Shown here: positions 54,497 to 64,000 of the stretch, piece after piece | Position numbering within the stretch: the first letter of the stretch is position 1 | Layout: every line of letters starts with the position of its first letter | Source: Tulasnella sp. 424 | Lineage: Eukaryota > Basidiomycota > Agaricomycetes > Cantharellales > Tulasnellaceae | DNA: 64,000 bases | Direction of reading: 5' to 3' | Assembly: GCA_019633425.1 (NCBI GenBank) | Contig: WSUB01000037.1 | Span: 62,001 to 126,000, forward strand | Program-made: the position numbers and the translations under genes | Notes under the pieces: generated by a model | What the model saw: the letters and a program-made list of their open reading frames with translations, nothing else | Database searches by the model: none | What the model was told of the DNA's origin: nothing

Positions 54497-56521
54497 ATGG
54501 CATCAGCTCCCGCTCAGAGACAGTGGGAGGGGTCAGATCCACATGCACGCAAACCGTCCCCAGACTCTCCCCCAAAGTCGGCCACTTCGTCAAAGTTCAA
54601 CTCTGGCCCGCCAGTGAGTCTCGGTTCTGGCAAGAAGCTCGTTGTGACCGTCCCTCGTGAGTGGCCATTGCATCGTCCTCATTCCTGATTGTGAACTAAA
54701 CTGACAGACCAAAACTACCGAACACGTCCACTCCCATATATCGTCATTTCCTTGGCCCGTCGTCGTCCTTACCCCGGCCCCCGTTACATTCGCTGCGGAC
54801 AGCTTGGGCGAAGCATGAGCAACCCGTCCCCGATGAAGACATCTTTCTCAGCCCGATCACTGCCTACGCCAACGGAAATTCTAATGGCAACCTGCGGAGC
54901 ACCTCCTCTCATGAACGCATGCCATCAGACATTGCATCCTTTACGTCATCGGCACCCGAGCAGCAACCTCACTCGGGCAATTGGTGGACATTTACCGTCC
55001 CAAGGATGATCAAACCTGTCATCTCTGAATCCCTGGGAGAGGGGAGGGATGGCTCTGTCACGCCAACGTCGACTTCCGGTGATCATGATCTGGAGAAGGC
55101 TCCTAGACGCCGGATATCCAAGCCACGGCCTGGCATCAAGCAATCTGGGAGGAACAGATCATCGTGGATCTTTGGATACGCTCTCAACACTGTGGCGTCT
55201 AGTAAAGGGAAGGAGAAGCGGCCAGAAGACGCTTTACCGGAGGAGAATCAGGACGTCACATCCTCTTCCTCAGAAGTCGACGCCGAAGATCGTTCGGATC
55301 AAGACGAGGACGATGAAGACGATGAAGAAGACGGGGAGCACGCCGAGGAAGCACACGACAACTTCGATCAATCCGCTGGCCCGTCGTCAGTCCCTGAGCG
55401 CCAGAAGCGTCGGCTCCGCCAAGGTCTAAGCCACCGCGTTTCGTCCAACATCTTGCGCCTTGACCTTCCCTTGCCACCTGCTCCGTTTACAAAAGCTCAA
55501 GCTGAAACGCCAGGGTGGGACTCTCCGTGGAACCCGCGAAAATGGATTACGGAGCCCGAAGAAGCGCATCACCCAGACCGCCGAGCGAGCACCGATGTCG
55601 GGAATGGAGATCTTAACAGACCGCCTCTGGGCACGTACCCCTCTCGGACGTCTGAGGCAACAGGGCGAGGTGTGAGTAAACGGAAGCGGTCCTGGAAGAG
55701 GCGAAGAAGAAAGTTCAGGCAGTGGTGTCTGCACAACCTTTACGTCCCCCTGGTAAGTCGTTCTCCCAGCCCCCATAGTGTCGCCGTTGCTGAGGGCGTA
55801 CTATTGGGACTTCCCCCCTTGTTTAGCTCTTCCGTATGATCAACCTCATCTTCACCTCAGCCACTCTCACGGTCGCTATTGATACAAGAAAGACCGAAAA
55901 AAGGCACGAAGCAATGGGTATCCTCGGGAGTTCCGCTACTGTCACAATCATTTTTGCTCCTCTGACGCTGGCGCACGTCCTTGCCGCTATCTACGTAAGT
56001 GTGGCGCATTTGCGTCATTCTCCTATCTTATCTCTCTCGGTGACGTTGTGCCTGACGCGCTGCCTTGGGGCGATTTTTAGCTTGAATACTTCGGCCGACC
56101 AGTCGGGCTCTGGAAGACCTCTGCAAAGTTGTTACATACGCTCCTAGAAGTGGTGTTCATTTGCGCTTGGTCGGCGTCGTTGGCGCTGTGTTTCAACGAT
56201 TTCTTTACAACCCCGCTGGAGTGCGGACCCCGGACAGCAGACCGTTGGTGGAGCGATTTACCACTCATGCCGAACGAGCTTGCTGAACGACTCAAGGGGA
56301 CGGGAGAAGGGAGGGAGCTGTGTCGTGAACAGCTTGCGCTGATTTGCTTGGCGTTCGTGACGTTGGCGAGTTACTGTAGTAATTTGGTCATTTCGTACGT
56401 GTTGCTGCTCCGATCGCGAGCGTGGGTGGAATTGCTGATCATTACCTTGCCTTTTCTTAGATTATTCCGTATCATTGAAAAGGTCAAGAACTACTCGAGG
56501 AGAAACACGTATTGGAATTGA
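54497..56521 (+). CDS. SRF1: Srf1-like regulator of phospholipase D
   Basis: Fungal membrane protein related to yeast Srf1, which regulates phospholipase D (Spo14). The long N-terminal part is hydrophilic, with a conserved GNWWTFTVPR, an acidic DEDDEDDEEDGE run and RKRSWKRRRRKF. The membrane part has four helices: YVPLLFRMINLIFTSATLT, VTIIFAPLTLAHVLAAIY, LLEVVFICAWSASLALCF, and LALICLAFVTLASY, with the hallmark EYFGRPVGLWKTSAKL between helices 2 and 3 and a C-terminal ISLFRIIEKV. Introns are clear near 55753-55826, 55994-56080 and 56398-56460. The first exon and the frame between 54650 and 54900 could not be joined with certainty (two candidate donors), so the N-terminal ~100 residues are provisional. 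Confidence 0.75.
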
Positions 56522-57740
56522 AGCAAGCTAAGGATCTCACGGACATTTACCTCTAAGTTGTATGCCAAATCCCGCTACTGCATCATCATTCTATCTAGCT
56601 CCTCTACTCCTCGCCGTCATCATCTCCGCTTTTCTTGCTTTCGCGCAACCCTTCTCTTATTCCATTTTAGACAGCATCAGTCACTGGATTTGTCTTCATA
56701 GTACACATCTCATGAGATACTCGCACTGTATTACTCACCCACTCTCTCTTTTCCTCTTTTTCTCTTTTTCTCCCTCCTCTCTCCCCCGACTCTGGATCTA
56801 GTCTATTTTTATCCGATCGTTGTTATGGCATACCCCATGGTTTTTCTGCTTCCCTTTTCTTGCCGTATTCAACTGCGAAATGAATATTGTCTTGGAATGT
56901 CCTGTGGCGTACGCGTGGATGGATGTTTATTTCGAGTTTTAAGTCGCCCGGGGTAAGTAGCATGCGAAAAGGATTACTCTCTGGGTCCTGCGTTAGGACA
57001 GTTGCAATTGAGCGTTATCCTGTTAGGTCGGGTATCGCCGAAGCCGCGAGTCGACGAGAATCAGTGCAACCTTGAGTATTTATGTCTCATTGAACGCCAT
57101 TACAACAGTTTGTATTGTTTTATTACTCGTCTGGGCTGTTTTGTGTGTGGAATGTTCCTCAGTGATAGAAGAACTCGGGGGGTGATGATAGGGCGAAACC
57201 TCACTTCGACGCGCCCCAGCCCGGCAGCGAACAGCTCGACGGGCTCAAAAACGCGTTAAACAAGCACAGGAAAATGGGATAGGCCTTAGCCTTTAGAAAT
57301 TGGCTGTATTCCAAGATCTAGCAACATTTACTGACACGATCCAACCTCATCACGATTTCAACTCTGTCCCCACCAAAAAAAAAAAAAGTCTTCGTACTGC
57401 CCGCTGACCGTTTAATACTATCGCGTGGAGAGAGATGTTGCTATGACCGACATATGCGTGGTATTAGCAGGAGTCGTTGGGATGTTGGGGCGTCTGGATT
57501 GAAATCTCGGTGATGTTTGGATGTTTGGATGGGCGGAGACTTACCAAACCCCGAATTGAATGCAATTAACTCGTAGCCCAAAAGCGCGTCATCGTAAGCC
57601 TTGTCCTTGTTGAAGTGACACGTAGACGCAAACGAGCCTCAGTCCTCCTCTCTTTCCTCTTTCGCAACCGCTCTCTACCTTCACTCCCACCCAAAGTACT
57701 TCTACACCGAGATACACTCCTACTCCTATCACTCTTCATC
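56522..57740. other. Intergenic region before the coiled-coil gene
   Basis: About 1.2 kb. First half is pyrimidine-rich 3' UTR-like DNA. From about 57190 it resembles the sequence upstream of the second paralogue (62580 onward), for example CTTCGACGCGCCC in 57203-57217 against TTTCGACGCGCCC near 62594. No gene. Confidence 0.5.
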
Positions 57741-60700
57741 ATGTGGACCGTCCAACTCCTGCGAATCGTGTTTACGAACACCTTCGTCTTCCTCTTCCTC
57801 ACCACGTCCGTCCTGCTCACCGTCAATAATAACGTCGGCTTCATCGATTTCGGAAGCCTCTCTGCATCCACCATTCTCCATCCATCTCCTCCGTCTCCTC
57901 CTCCTTCGTCTACCCCGTCCACAATTCTTGACTCCGCGCATCATCACCAAGGCGACGACTCTTCCTCCTCCGACACGAATATCGTCACTTCTGAAGACGG
58001 ATTGATCAACTATCGAGAGCAAGACTTGGATCACCTCTCCCCCTCCGAGGCTTCTTACTCGTGGCTCGACATCTCGCCGGTCGAGATCGAGGCCGGGAAA
58101 GAAGATGCGGACGCGTCTCAGGGGGTCGCGATCGAGCGAACCGATACCGACAGGTCACCCGTCAAGACGAAAGCCGGGGTTTCCTCCAGTTTCGGCGAAG
58201 ACATCTACGTTCGACCCGTAAATCTGGACGATTTCAAGCTGTCGGCATGCGTCGCCATGTTTAGTCTAACGGTACTGGCTTTCTTGGGTCTACGAAACAC
58301 ATACGGTCGCCAGGTAAGTCAAAAGTTCATTCGCGACAAACATGCATCCTGTCTCCCGACCAGGCAACTGAAGAACACCTTCCTTTACTTGCATTTCAAA
58401 GTTCACACCGACCTGTTACCAGTCGCTTGACTATTTTGTCACCCAACTTCGGGTGCCACTCCTCCTCAGTCATAACGAGTTCCTCGCCAATGGTCTCGAC
58501 GAGGCTCTTGCAAACGTGAAGAAGGAAGAGTGGAAGAACAAGGAGCTCCGCAAAATGGTCGAACAAGCGTACCAGGAGCTGGTAAAGCTTGACAAGGCCT
58601 CCGCCGATTCCCGTACTAAGGCGGAACTCAAAGAAGCGTTGAAACGAAGCCACAACGAGGTGGACGAGTCCAAGCGAGACGCTGTGCAACGGGTAAGCGT
58701 TCCGCATCGGCCATTGGAGCATTTGATCAACTCACAACTCTCTTGACAGAACGCCCTTGTTGACAAGCTTCATCAAGATCTCGAAAGAGAATCGACGAAG
58801 AATACCGACTTGATGCATCGTCTCCAACTTTCTCAAGCCGATCTACGGCGCCTCACCCACTCCGATAAGGAACGCGAGGAAGAAATGGCAACGGCGAACC
58901 AAGATCGGCTTAACGCTATCGCCGAAGCTCGCAATTATCAGGACGAAACGACCGCGCTGCGCGCTGAGATCGAGTCCGCCCAAAGAGACCTGGAAACTTC
59001 GAGGAGGGACGCGGAAGCTGCTCGGAACGAGGCCAGAGCAATTCGTATAGAAAACGTTTCTCTTCGAAATGCTCTTATAGAGTCCCGGGAGGGGGTTTCG
59101 GCTCTTCAAGAGAGCGCCGAAGATGATGTCGAGAGGGTGAGGGCCGGGTTAGAGGAGCAGAAGGCCATCAACGGAGATGTACGTACTAGATGGCTATGCT
59201 GACGATAAGAAGTATTGCTAACTGCGTCTACATTTGTCCCTAGCTCAATCGGATTTTGGCTGAATACAAACAAGGCCTCCATCTCTCCGCCTTAGCTCCG
59301 TTGACTCAGGCCGAAACTGTCACGTCCCTGGAGGACGTTCAAAACCCTGCAACTTCGCCTTGCCCGGAAACCACCTCCGGGCTGTCTGACGAAGAGCCTA
59401 CTGGCGCGGAACCCGCCCAGCAGCAGGACGTCGGCTCGGGTGAAGGCGCTGCGACCCCGTTTGATTTTGAGTATGTATTTTCCTTTGTTCGTGTGTGCGC
59501 CTAAACGCTAACCCATCGTTCCTGCCCCAGAACTCGCGATGACCTGGACCCCTCTCAAACCGCTGTGGACGTAGCCGAGCCTCAACCGGAGCCCAGCCAA
59601 ACCCAATCTGCCACAGCCGTCAATGAGCCGACTTCTACGTCGACTTCGGCACCTGCCCCGGATCAGGCTGGAGGTTCGTGGCGTCCGGCACTCGGTTTCA
59701 CTCTCGATGTGGCCCGTACAACCTCGTTCCCCAAGTACGAGCCCAGCCTCTTTGGGCTTTCATTCGGTCATCAAGACAACAACTCCGACGTGACTACCAT
59801 GCAGTACGAGCCCGTCCAATCTAATTCTGAGTACGTACTCCACTCTGCTCCATGATGCGCTTCAATGCTAACTCGTCGCCCCTGCTTTAGAGCTTGTGGT
59901 GGCTCTTCAGACCCTATCGGGTTTTCCACGGACGAAGGCGAACCTCTGCCCGAGCTGGACCAAGCTCAGTCTGCCATTGCCGTCGATGCGGAGGGTCCTC
60001 CCTCAACTCCGGCACCTGCGCCACATCAAGCTGGAAGTTCATGGCTCCCAGCATTCGACTTTACCCTGAATGTTCCAAGAGCAACTTCGTTCCCCAAGTA
60101 CGAATCCGGCCTCTTCGGTCTTTCCTCAGTTAGTCAATGCGGTGATTCCAAACCGACTACCGAAGAAGTCGACGAAGAAATGTCTGATGAGGATGCTGAA
60201 GGCGAGGACGACTCGGGCTGGGATGCGATGGAGATGGACGAGGACCGTTCAACTCCAGCGGATGCTCTCAACGTCCCGGCCTTCGATGCTGTCCCTGTCA
60301 CCCCTCCCATCCCAGTCGTACCCTCCGTACCTATCGTCCCTTCTATGCCGATGGACACCTCAATGCCCCTCGATTCTTCCATGCCTTCGGATCCCGACCT
60401 CATCAGTGCTGCCATCGCCACTTGGCAGAGCTTATTCCCGGCTGGTGCTCCCATCCTGGAGGGAAACCCGGCTGCTCTCTTTGACGCCCTTCTAGGGCCG
60501 AATAACGTCGGAACGTGGAATGAGCAGCCTGCCGTGCCAGAGCACACCGGCCCTCTCCCTACGTCATCGCAGGACTCCGTGGCCTTGACCGGAGCGCTAT
60601 CAACAGTTAACCAGCAATGGCAGCAGTCTTGGCTGGATGGCGCCTTCCAGCCGCTGCCCGATCCTGACTTCGGGATCTCCTCGACTCAGCAGCCCTCCTT

Positions 60701-62132
60701 CACTCCCAACGTCGTGCCTCCGATGGGCAACATTGCACAACAGCCACTGGGAGATGGAGCAGGTGACGACAGCCTTTTCGATTGGATCTTCGGAGCTACA
60801 ACACAACTTGAAATCCCTCCTCCCGACTCGAACGCCAGCGATCCCGTTGACACTTCACTCCTCAACAACATCACCTTCATTCCACCAGAGCCCTCGCAAT
60901 GGAGTGGTACTCCGACCGATTCCAACCCGCTCTTCATGCCTCTCGCCCAAGCCCCTCCTTACCCCCTCAGCGGGCCGCTTCTGGATCCTGCCATGGACAT
61001 CTTCACCTTCGGCCAACTCCTTCCCGTCGGCGATATCGCTCCAAATACGCCTTCACCTCTGAACTCAACCCCTCCGTCCGTACCAACGCCTGTTTTCCAA
61101 CCGCCAACGCTCGACGCGTTTGCTGTACCTCCTCCAACCGTCTTTCCCTTCATCCCGATCGGGGAACCCCTGTCGATAGATCCGTCACTTTCAGTGGATG
61201 AACCTGTCACTATTCCAGCCCCGGTGGCTGCGGATGACAGCACCCCGTCGTCTTACACGGGACCCGCTGGTGACGATGAGATCTCTCTCGGGGATGACGA
61301 CAACAATGACGACGAGATTTGGAGACAAATATGTGCCTTTGCGGACGAATCACGCGCATCCGCCCCAAGCCTGGAGCTTGGGCCGAGGACTCCTGTTGAA
61401 CAGGACCATTCGGAGCAGAACTCGGAAAGTGAGGATGAAGAGTTTGAAGATCTTCTGGCCAAGATCGCGACTCCTGCCGCCGGCGACGTCATCATCCCAC
61501 TTTCGCCGAGTCCAACGCCCGCGTCTGAGCCGCTGACGCCCTCTCCAAACGCCCAGGTGGCATCGAGAGGAGCCAATGCTGGCTCCGCGGGTAAGGTGAA
61601 GCGAGGTGTCTCGTTCGGCAGTAGATCACAGAACGAGGATGCTCAGGAGGAAGAGGAAGATGAGTTTCCACCAGCAGTGTATATTCCAAAACACGATCGA
61701 CTGATTCGAGGGATGCCGATGCGGTTGAAGAAATCTCAAATCTCCAAGGCGGATCTATCGTTCCAGGGGAACCCGGCGGCAGAGGAAGTGGACTGGGATT
61801 CGGGCACCAGCGCGGACGCTTGGGGTGCTGGAGATGCCTACCAGGATTGTCCGGTGTCCCATGAACCACCCAGAACTGAAACTGGGAAGAGAGCTATTAG
61901 GCCGCTTCCAAAGTCGAGACGCCGGGCGGGCCTTCCTGTCACTACTGGGTGCGTGGACGGGATGGAACTTGGGGGGCCGACGGAGCAGAGCGAAGATACA
62001 TGGCAGACGTTTAGTCCACTCCCAACTTCGCCGGAGATGGAGTCTAACCTTCATCCCAGCTTTGGTGAGTGTTACCGATCTCCTTCACCGGAGGACCTCG
62101 ATCCAGAAGCTCTCGTTTGGGACTGGGACTGA
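57741..62132 (+). CDS. Membrane-anchored coiled-coil protein, paralogue 1
   Basis: Large protein of roughly 1,300 residues that I do not recognise. It starts MWTVQLLRIVFTNTFVFLFL (signal anchor), has a Ser/Pro-rich segment, and a second hydrophobic helix (LSACVAMFSLTVLAFLGL) before intron 1. The next exons form a long Glu/Lys/Arg/Ala coiled coil (about 58425-59180). Two short exons each carry QAGxSWxPAxxFTLxV and TSFPKYEpsLFGLS, an internal duplication. The last exon is long, Pro/Asp/Glu-rich and disordered, with a conserved-looking VYIPKHDRLIRGMPMRLKKSQISKADLSF near the end, and finishes LVWDWD. Introns are short and canonical. Probably lineage-specific; no enzymatic motif seen. Confidence 0.7.
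59532..60140 (+). repeat. Internal exon duplication in the coiled-coil gene
   Basis: Exons at 59532-59830 and from 59891 each contain the block ending TSFPKYE(P/S)xLFGLS, and their preceding introns also align (GAGTATGTATTTTCC and GAGTACGTACTCCAC donor sides). The match in both exon and intron shows a DNA-level tandem duplication. Confidence 0.75.
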
Positions 62133-63133
62133 GGCGACGAAGGTCGAGCCGCTGCTGCTTTCTCCCATTTTGCTTTTACTGAAGGTTGAGCTCCGCTCCC
62201 TTCAGCTTGCTCATATATCATTGCTCAAAATGTTGCTCTTGGTTTGCGTATTTCGGTTTCCCTCTTTTTATTTGTGGTATTCGCCTTTCTGTTTTCATCT
62301 TTGTTCCGCTGTACGCATACTTATTGTGTAATGTATCGTGCCGTTTCCTTTCTCTCCATTTTTTGTATACTTGTTTGCAATAGGAACTTGTAATTGGACC
62401 GGGTATTGAACGATTTGGGCTTATAATCAGTCGACGAGTATCGGTGCAAGCTTAAGTATTTACGCCCTTTCAGTCCATATTATGGACGTCTTGTTATAAA
62501 ACATTACTTGATTTGGTCCGCTAGTGCGTGAAATGTCACTCGGTGATAGGTAGACTCTGTCGAGCGCTCGCAAAGGTAGGGCGAAATCTCCTTTCGACGC
62601 GCCCTGCACTAGCCACAAATTGCTTGACGCGTCCTAAAACGTTTTAAACAAGTACATGACAGCGGTTTGGGTCCTTAGCTCCTGGTAAGTGACTGCAGTC
62701 CAAGATTTAGCGACCTTTGCTGACGCGATCCAACTCATAGCCATCTTGACTCTTTCTTCGCCAAATAAAAGAACTCGTACACGCTGAATGTCTGACAATC
62801 ATTAGATTATTACATGAGAGTAGATGTTATTATGATTGACATACGAAGAGTATTGGTAGGAATCGTTGCGCTGCTGGGCGTCTGGACTGAAATCTACGGG
62901 ATGTTTGGAACTTACGAATTCAATACAACTAAAAATTTCATAGCTAAAGACGCGTCACCCGTCTTGTCCCTGTGGACGTAGCCATAGAAAAAAGTACTTA
63001 CGAGGCGACTGAGCTTCAGTCCTCCTCTCTTTTCCTCTTTCGCAACCTCTCTCCCACTTCACTCCCCCCCAACGCACTACTCCACCGAGAGACACTCCTG
63101 CTCCCACCACTCCTACTCCCACCACTCCTCGTC
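62133..63133. other. Spacer between coiled-coil paralogues
   Basis: 1 kb; T-rich 3' UTR-like DNA, then from about 62400 sequence alignable with that upstream of paralogue 1. No gene. Confidence 0.5.
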
Positions 63134-64000
63134 ATGTCGACTGTACACCGCCTGCGAAACGTGTTTGCCAACATGTTCGTTTTCCTCTTCGTGTTCATCC
63201 TGTCCGCCGCTGTCCTCCTTCCCATCGGTAACGACGTCGGCTTTATGGAGCTCAAAAACATCTGGTCCACCTTTTTCTATTCATCTCTTCCATCCCCTTT
63301 TCTTTCGTCTTCTACGTCCATTGTCCTTGACTCCGGGTATCTTTACCACGGCAACCGTACAACTCTCGACAACTTCAAAGTCCCGGCATACATTGCTCTT
63401 TTAATTCTGACGTTGTTGGCTTATTGTACATACGCACCATCTACGTCCATCGGGTAAGTTAAAGTTCATTCGCGAAGAACATCCACCCTCTTTCCACAAA
63501 CTACGCTGCTAACGCTAAGCGTCCTTTGCTTGTATGTCAAAGTTTACACCCGACTGCTACCATTCATTCAACCAATGTGTCGCCCAAGTTCGCGTATCAC
63601 TACTCCTACAACGCAACCAAGACCTCGCCAATAGTCTCCAGAAGGCTACCGCGGACTCCCGGAAGGCTACTGCGGACGTCAAGCAGGAGCAAGCGATGAG
63701 CAAATTCCATCGCGAAATGGTCGAAGCAGCGTGCCGGAAGTATGTGGAACTTAAGACGGCCTCCGCCGAAGCGTTGCGACGAAGCAACAACGAGCTGGAC
63801 GAGTCCAAGCAAAACGTGGTACGACTCGTAAGTGCTTCGCATCGACCGTTGTAGCGTTCAATTAACTCATAGCTCTCGTCACAGAACACTCTTGTCGGCC
63901 ATCTCCGCCAACACCTCGAATCCTCAGCTAAGGAACACAAGCAAGACGTGGAAGCGGCAGAGCGAAATAGGCTCAAAGCTATCGCCATAGCCCGCTATGC
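63134..64000 (+). CDS. Membrane-anchored coiled-coil protein, paralogue 2 (cut by the window end)
   Basis: Starts MSTVHRLRNVFANMFVFLFV, aligning with the start of paralogue 1 (MWTVQLLRIVFTNTFVFLFL). The Ser/Pro-rich segment is shorter, the second hydrophobic helix is KVPAYIALLILTLLAYC, then intron 1 (gtaagt at about 63455), a coiled-coil exon with ASAEALRRSNNELDESKQNV, an intron at about 63830-63885, and the beginning of the next exon (NTLVGHLRQHLE). The gene continues beyond the window. No stop or frameshift is seen in the visible part. Confidence 0.65.

Noticed and set aside
56562..56801. 79-codon hydrophobic frame after SRF1 as a small membrane protein
   Set aside because: It lies in a pyrimidine-rich stretch (TCTC/TTCT runs) whose translation is hydrophobic by composition; most likely 3' UTR.
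57615..57740. Upstream extension of the coiled-coil protein start
   Set aside because: The frame is open but contains no ATG (it begins with GTG); the ATG at 57741 aligns with the start of the paralogue at 63134.

Overview
This window looks like nuclear DNA of a filamentous basidiomycete, most likely an Agaricomycete. Genes are split by many short introns (about 45-110 nt, mostly GT-AG) and packed on both strands. The recognisable proteins are fungal housekeeping and regulatory proteins (Ski2, CDK11, PalI/Rim9, a SNF5-family subunit, Trp4, Clr4/SUV39, Srf1) mixed with fungal family expansions. Nothing viral or prokaryotic was seen.

Layout. 1-11.7 kb: 5' part of SKI2 (minus), head-to-head with a PITSLRE kinase CDK11 (plus), a PalI/Rim9 membrane protein (minus), a membrane-anchored ubiquitin hydrolase (plus) and a bHLH factor (minus). 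13.2-24.6 kb: five tandem plus-strand AIF/FSP1-like FAD oxidoreductases. The last four arose by duplication of a ~5 kb two-gene unit. 24.8-36.2 kb: SNF5-family subunit, BTB protein, F-box protein, TRP4, a zinc alcohol/formaldehyde dehydrogenase and a Q/P-rich zinc-finger regulator. 36.9-43 kb: a second BTB paralogue, then three small minus-strand genes, each coding for a lone dsRNA-binding-motif-like domain. 43.4-49.2 kb: an ABC half-transporter, head-to-head with a chromodomain/SET H3K9 methyltransferase. 49.2-53.4 kb: a dienelactone hydrolase gene and a decayed tandem copy. 54.5-64 kb: the phospholipase D regulator Srf1, then a membrane-anchored coiled-coil protein and the start of its tandem paralogue, cut by the window end.

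How the pieces relate. Several neighbours share short intergenic promoters (SKI2/CDK11, ABC/CLR4). Local tandem duplication is the main theme: the AIF-like array, the hydrolase pair, the coiled-coil pair, the dsRBM-like trio and the BTB pair. The least described item I could reconstruct is the dsRBM-like trio. All three have splice models that stay open and give complete domains. It lies about 3.6-7.4 kb from the Clr4-type gene; any functional link is speculation.

Exon structures were worked out by hand from reading frames, splice consensus and family resemblance. Start codons are the least certain part, and functions are assigned from remembered family motifs, not from searches.
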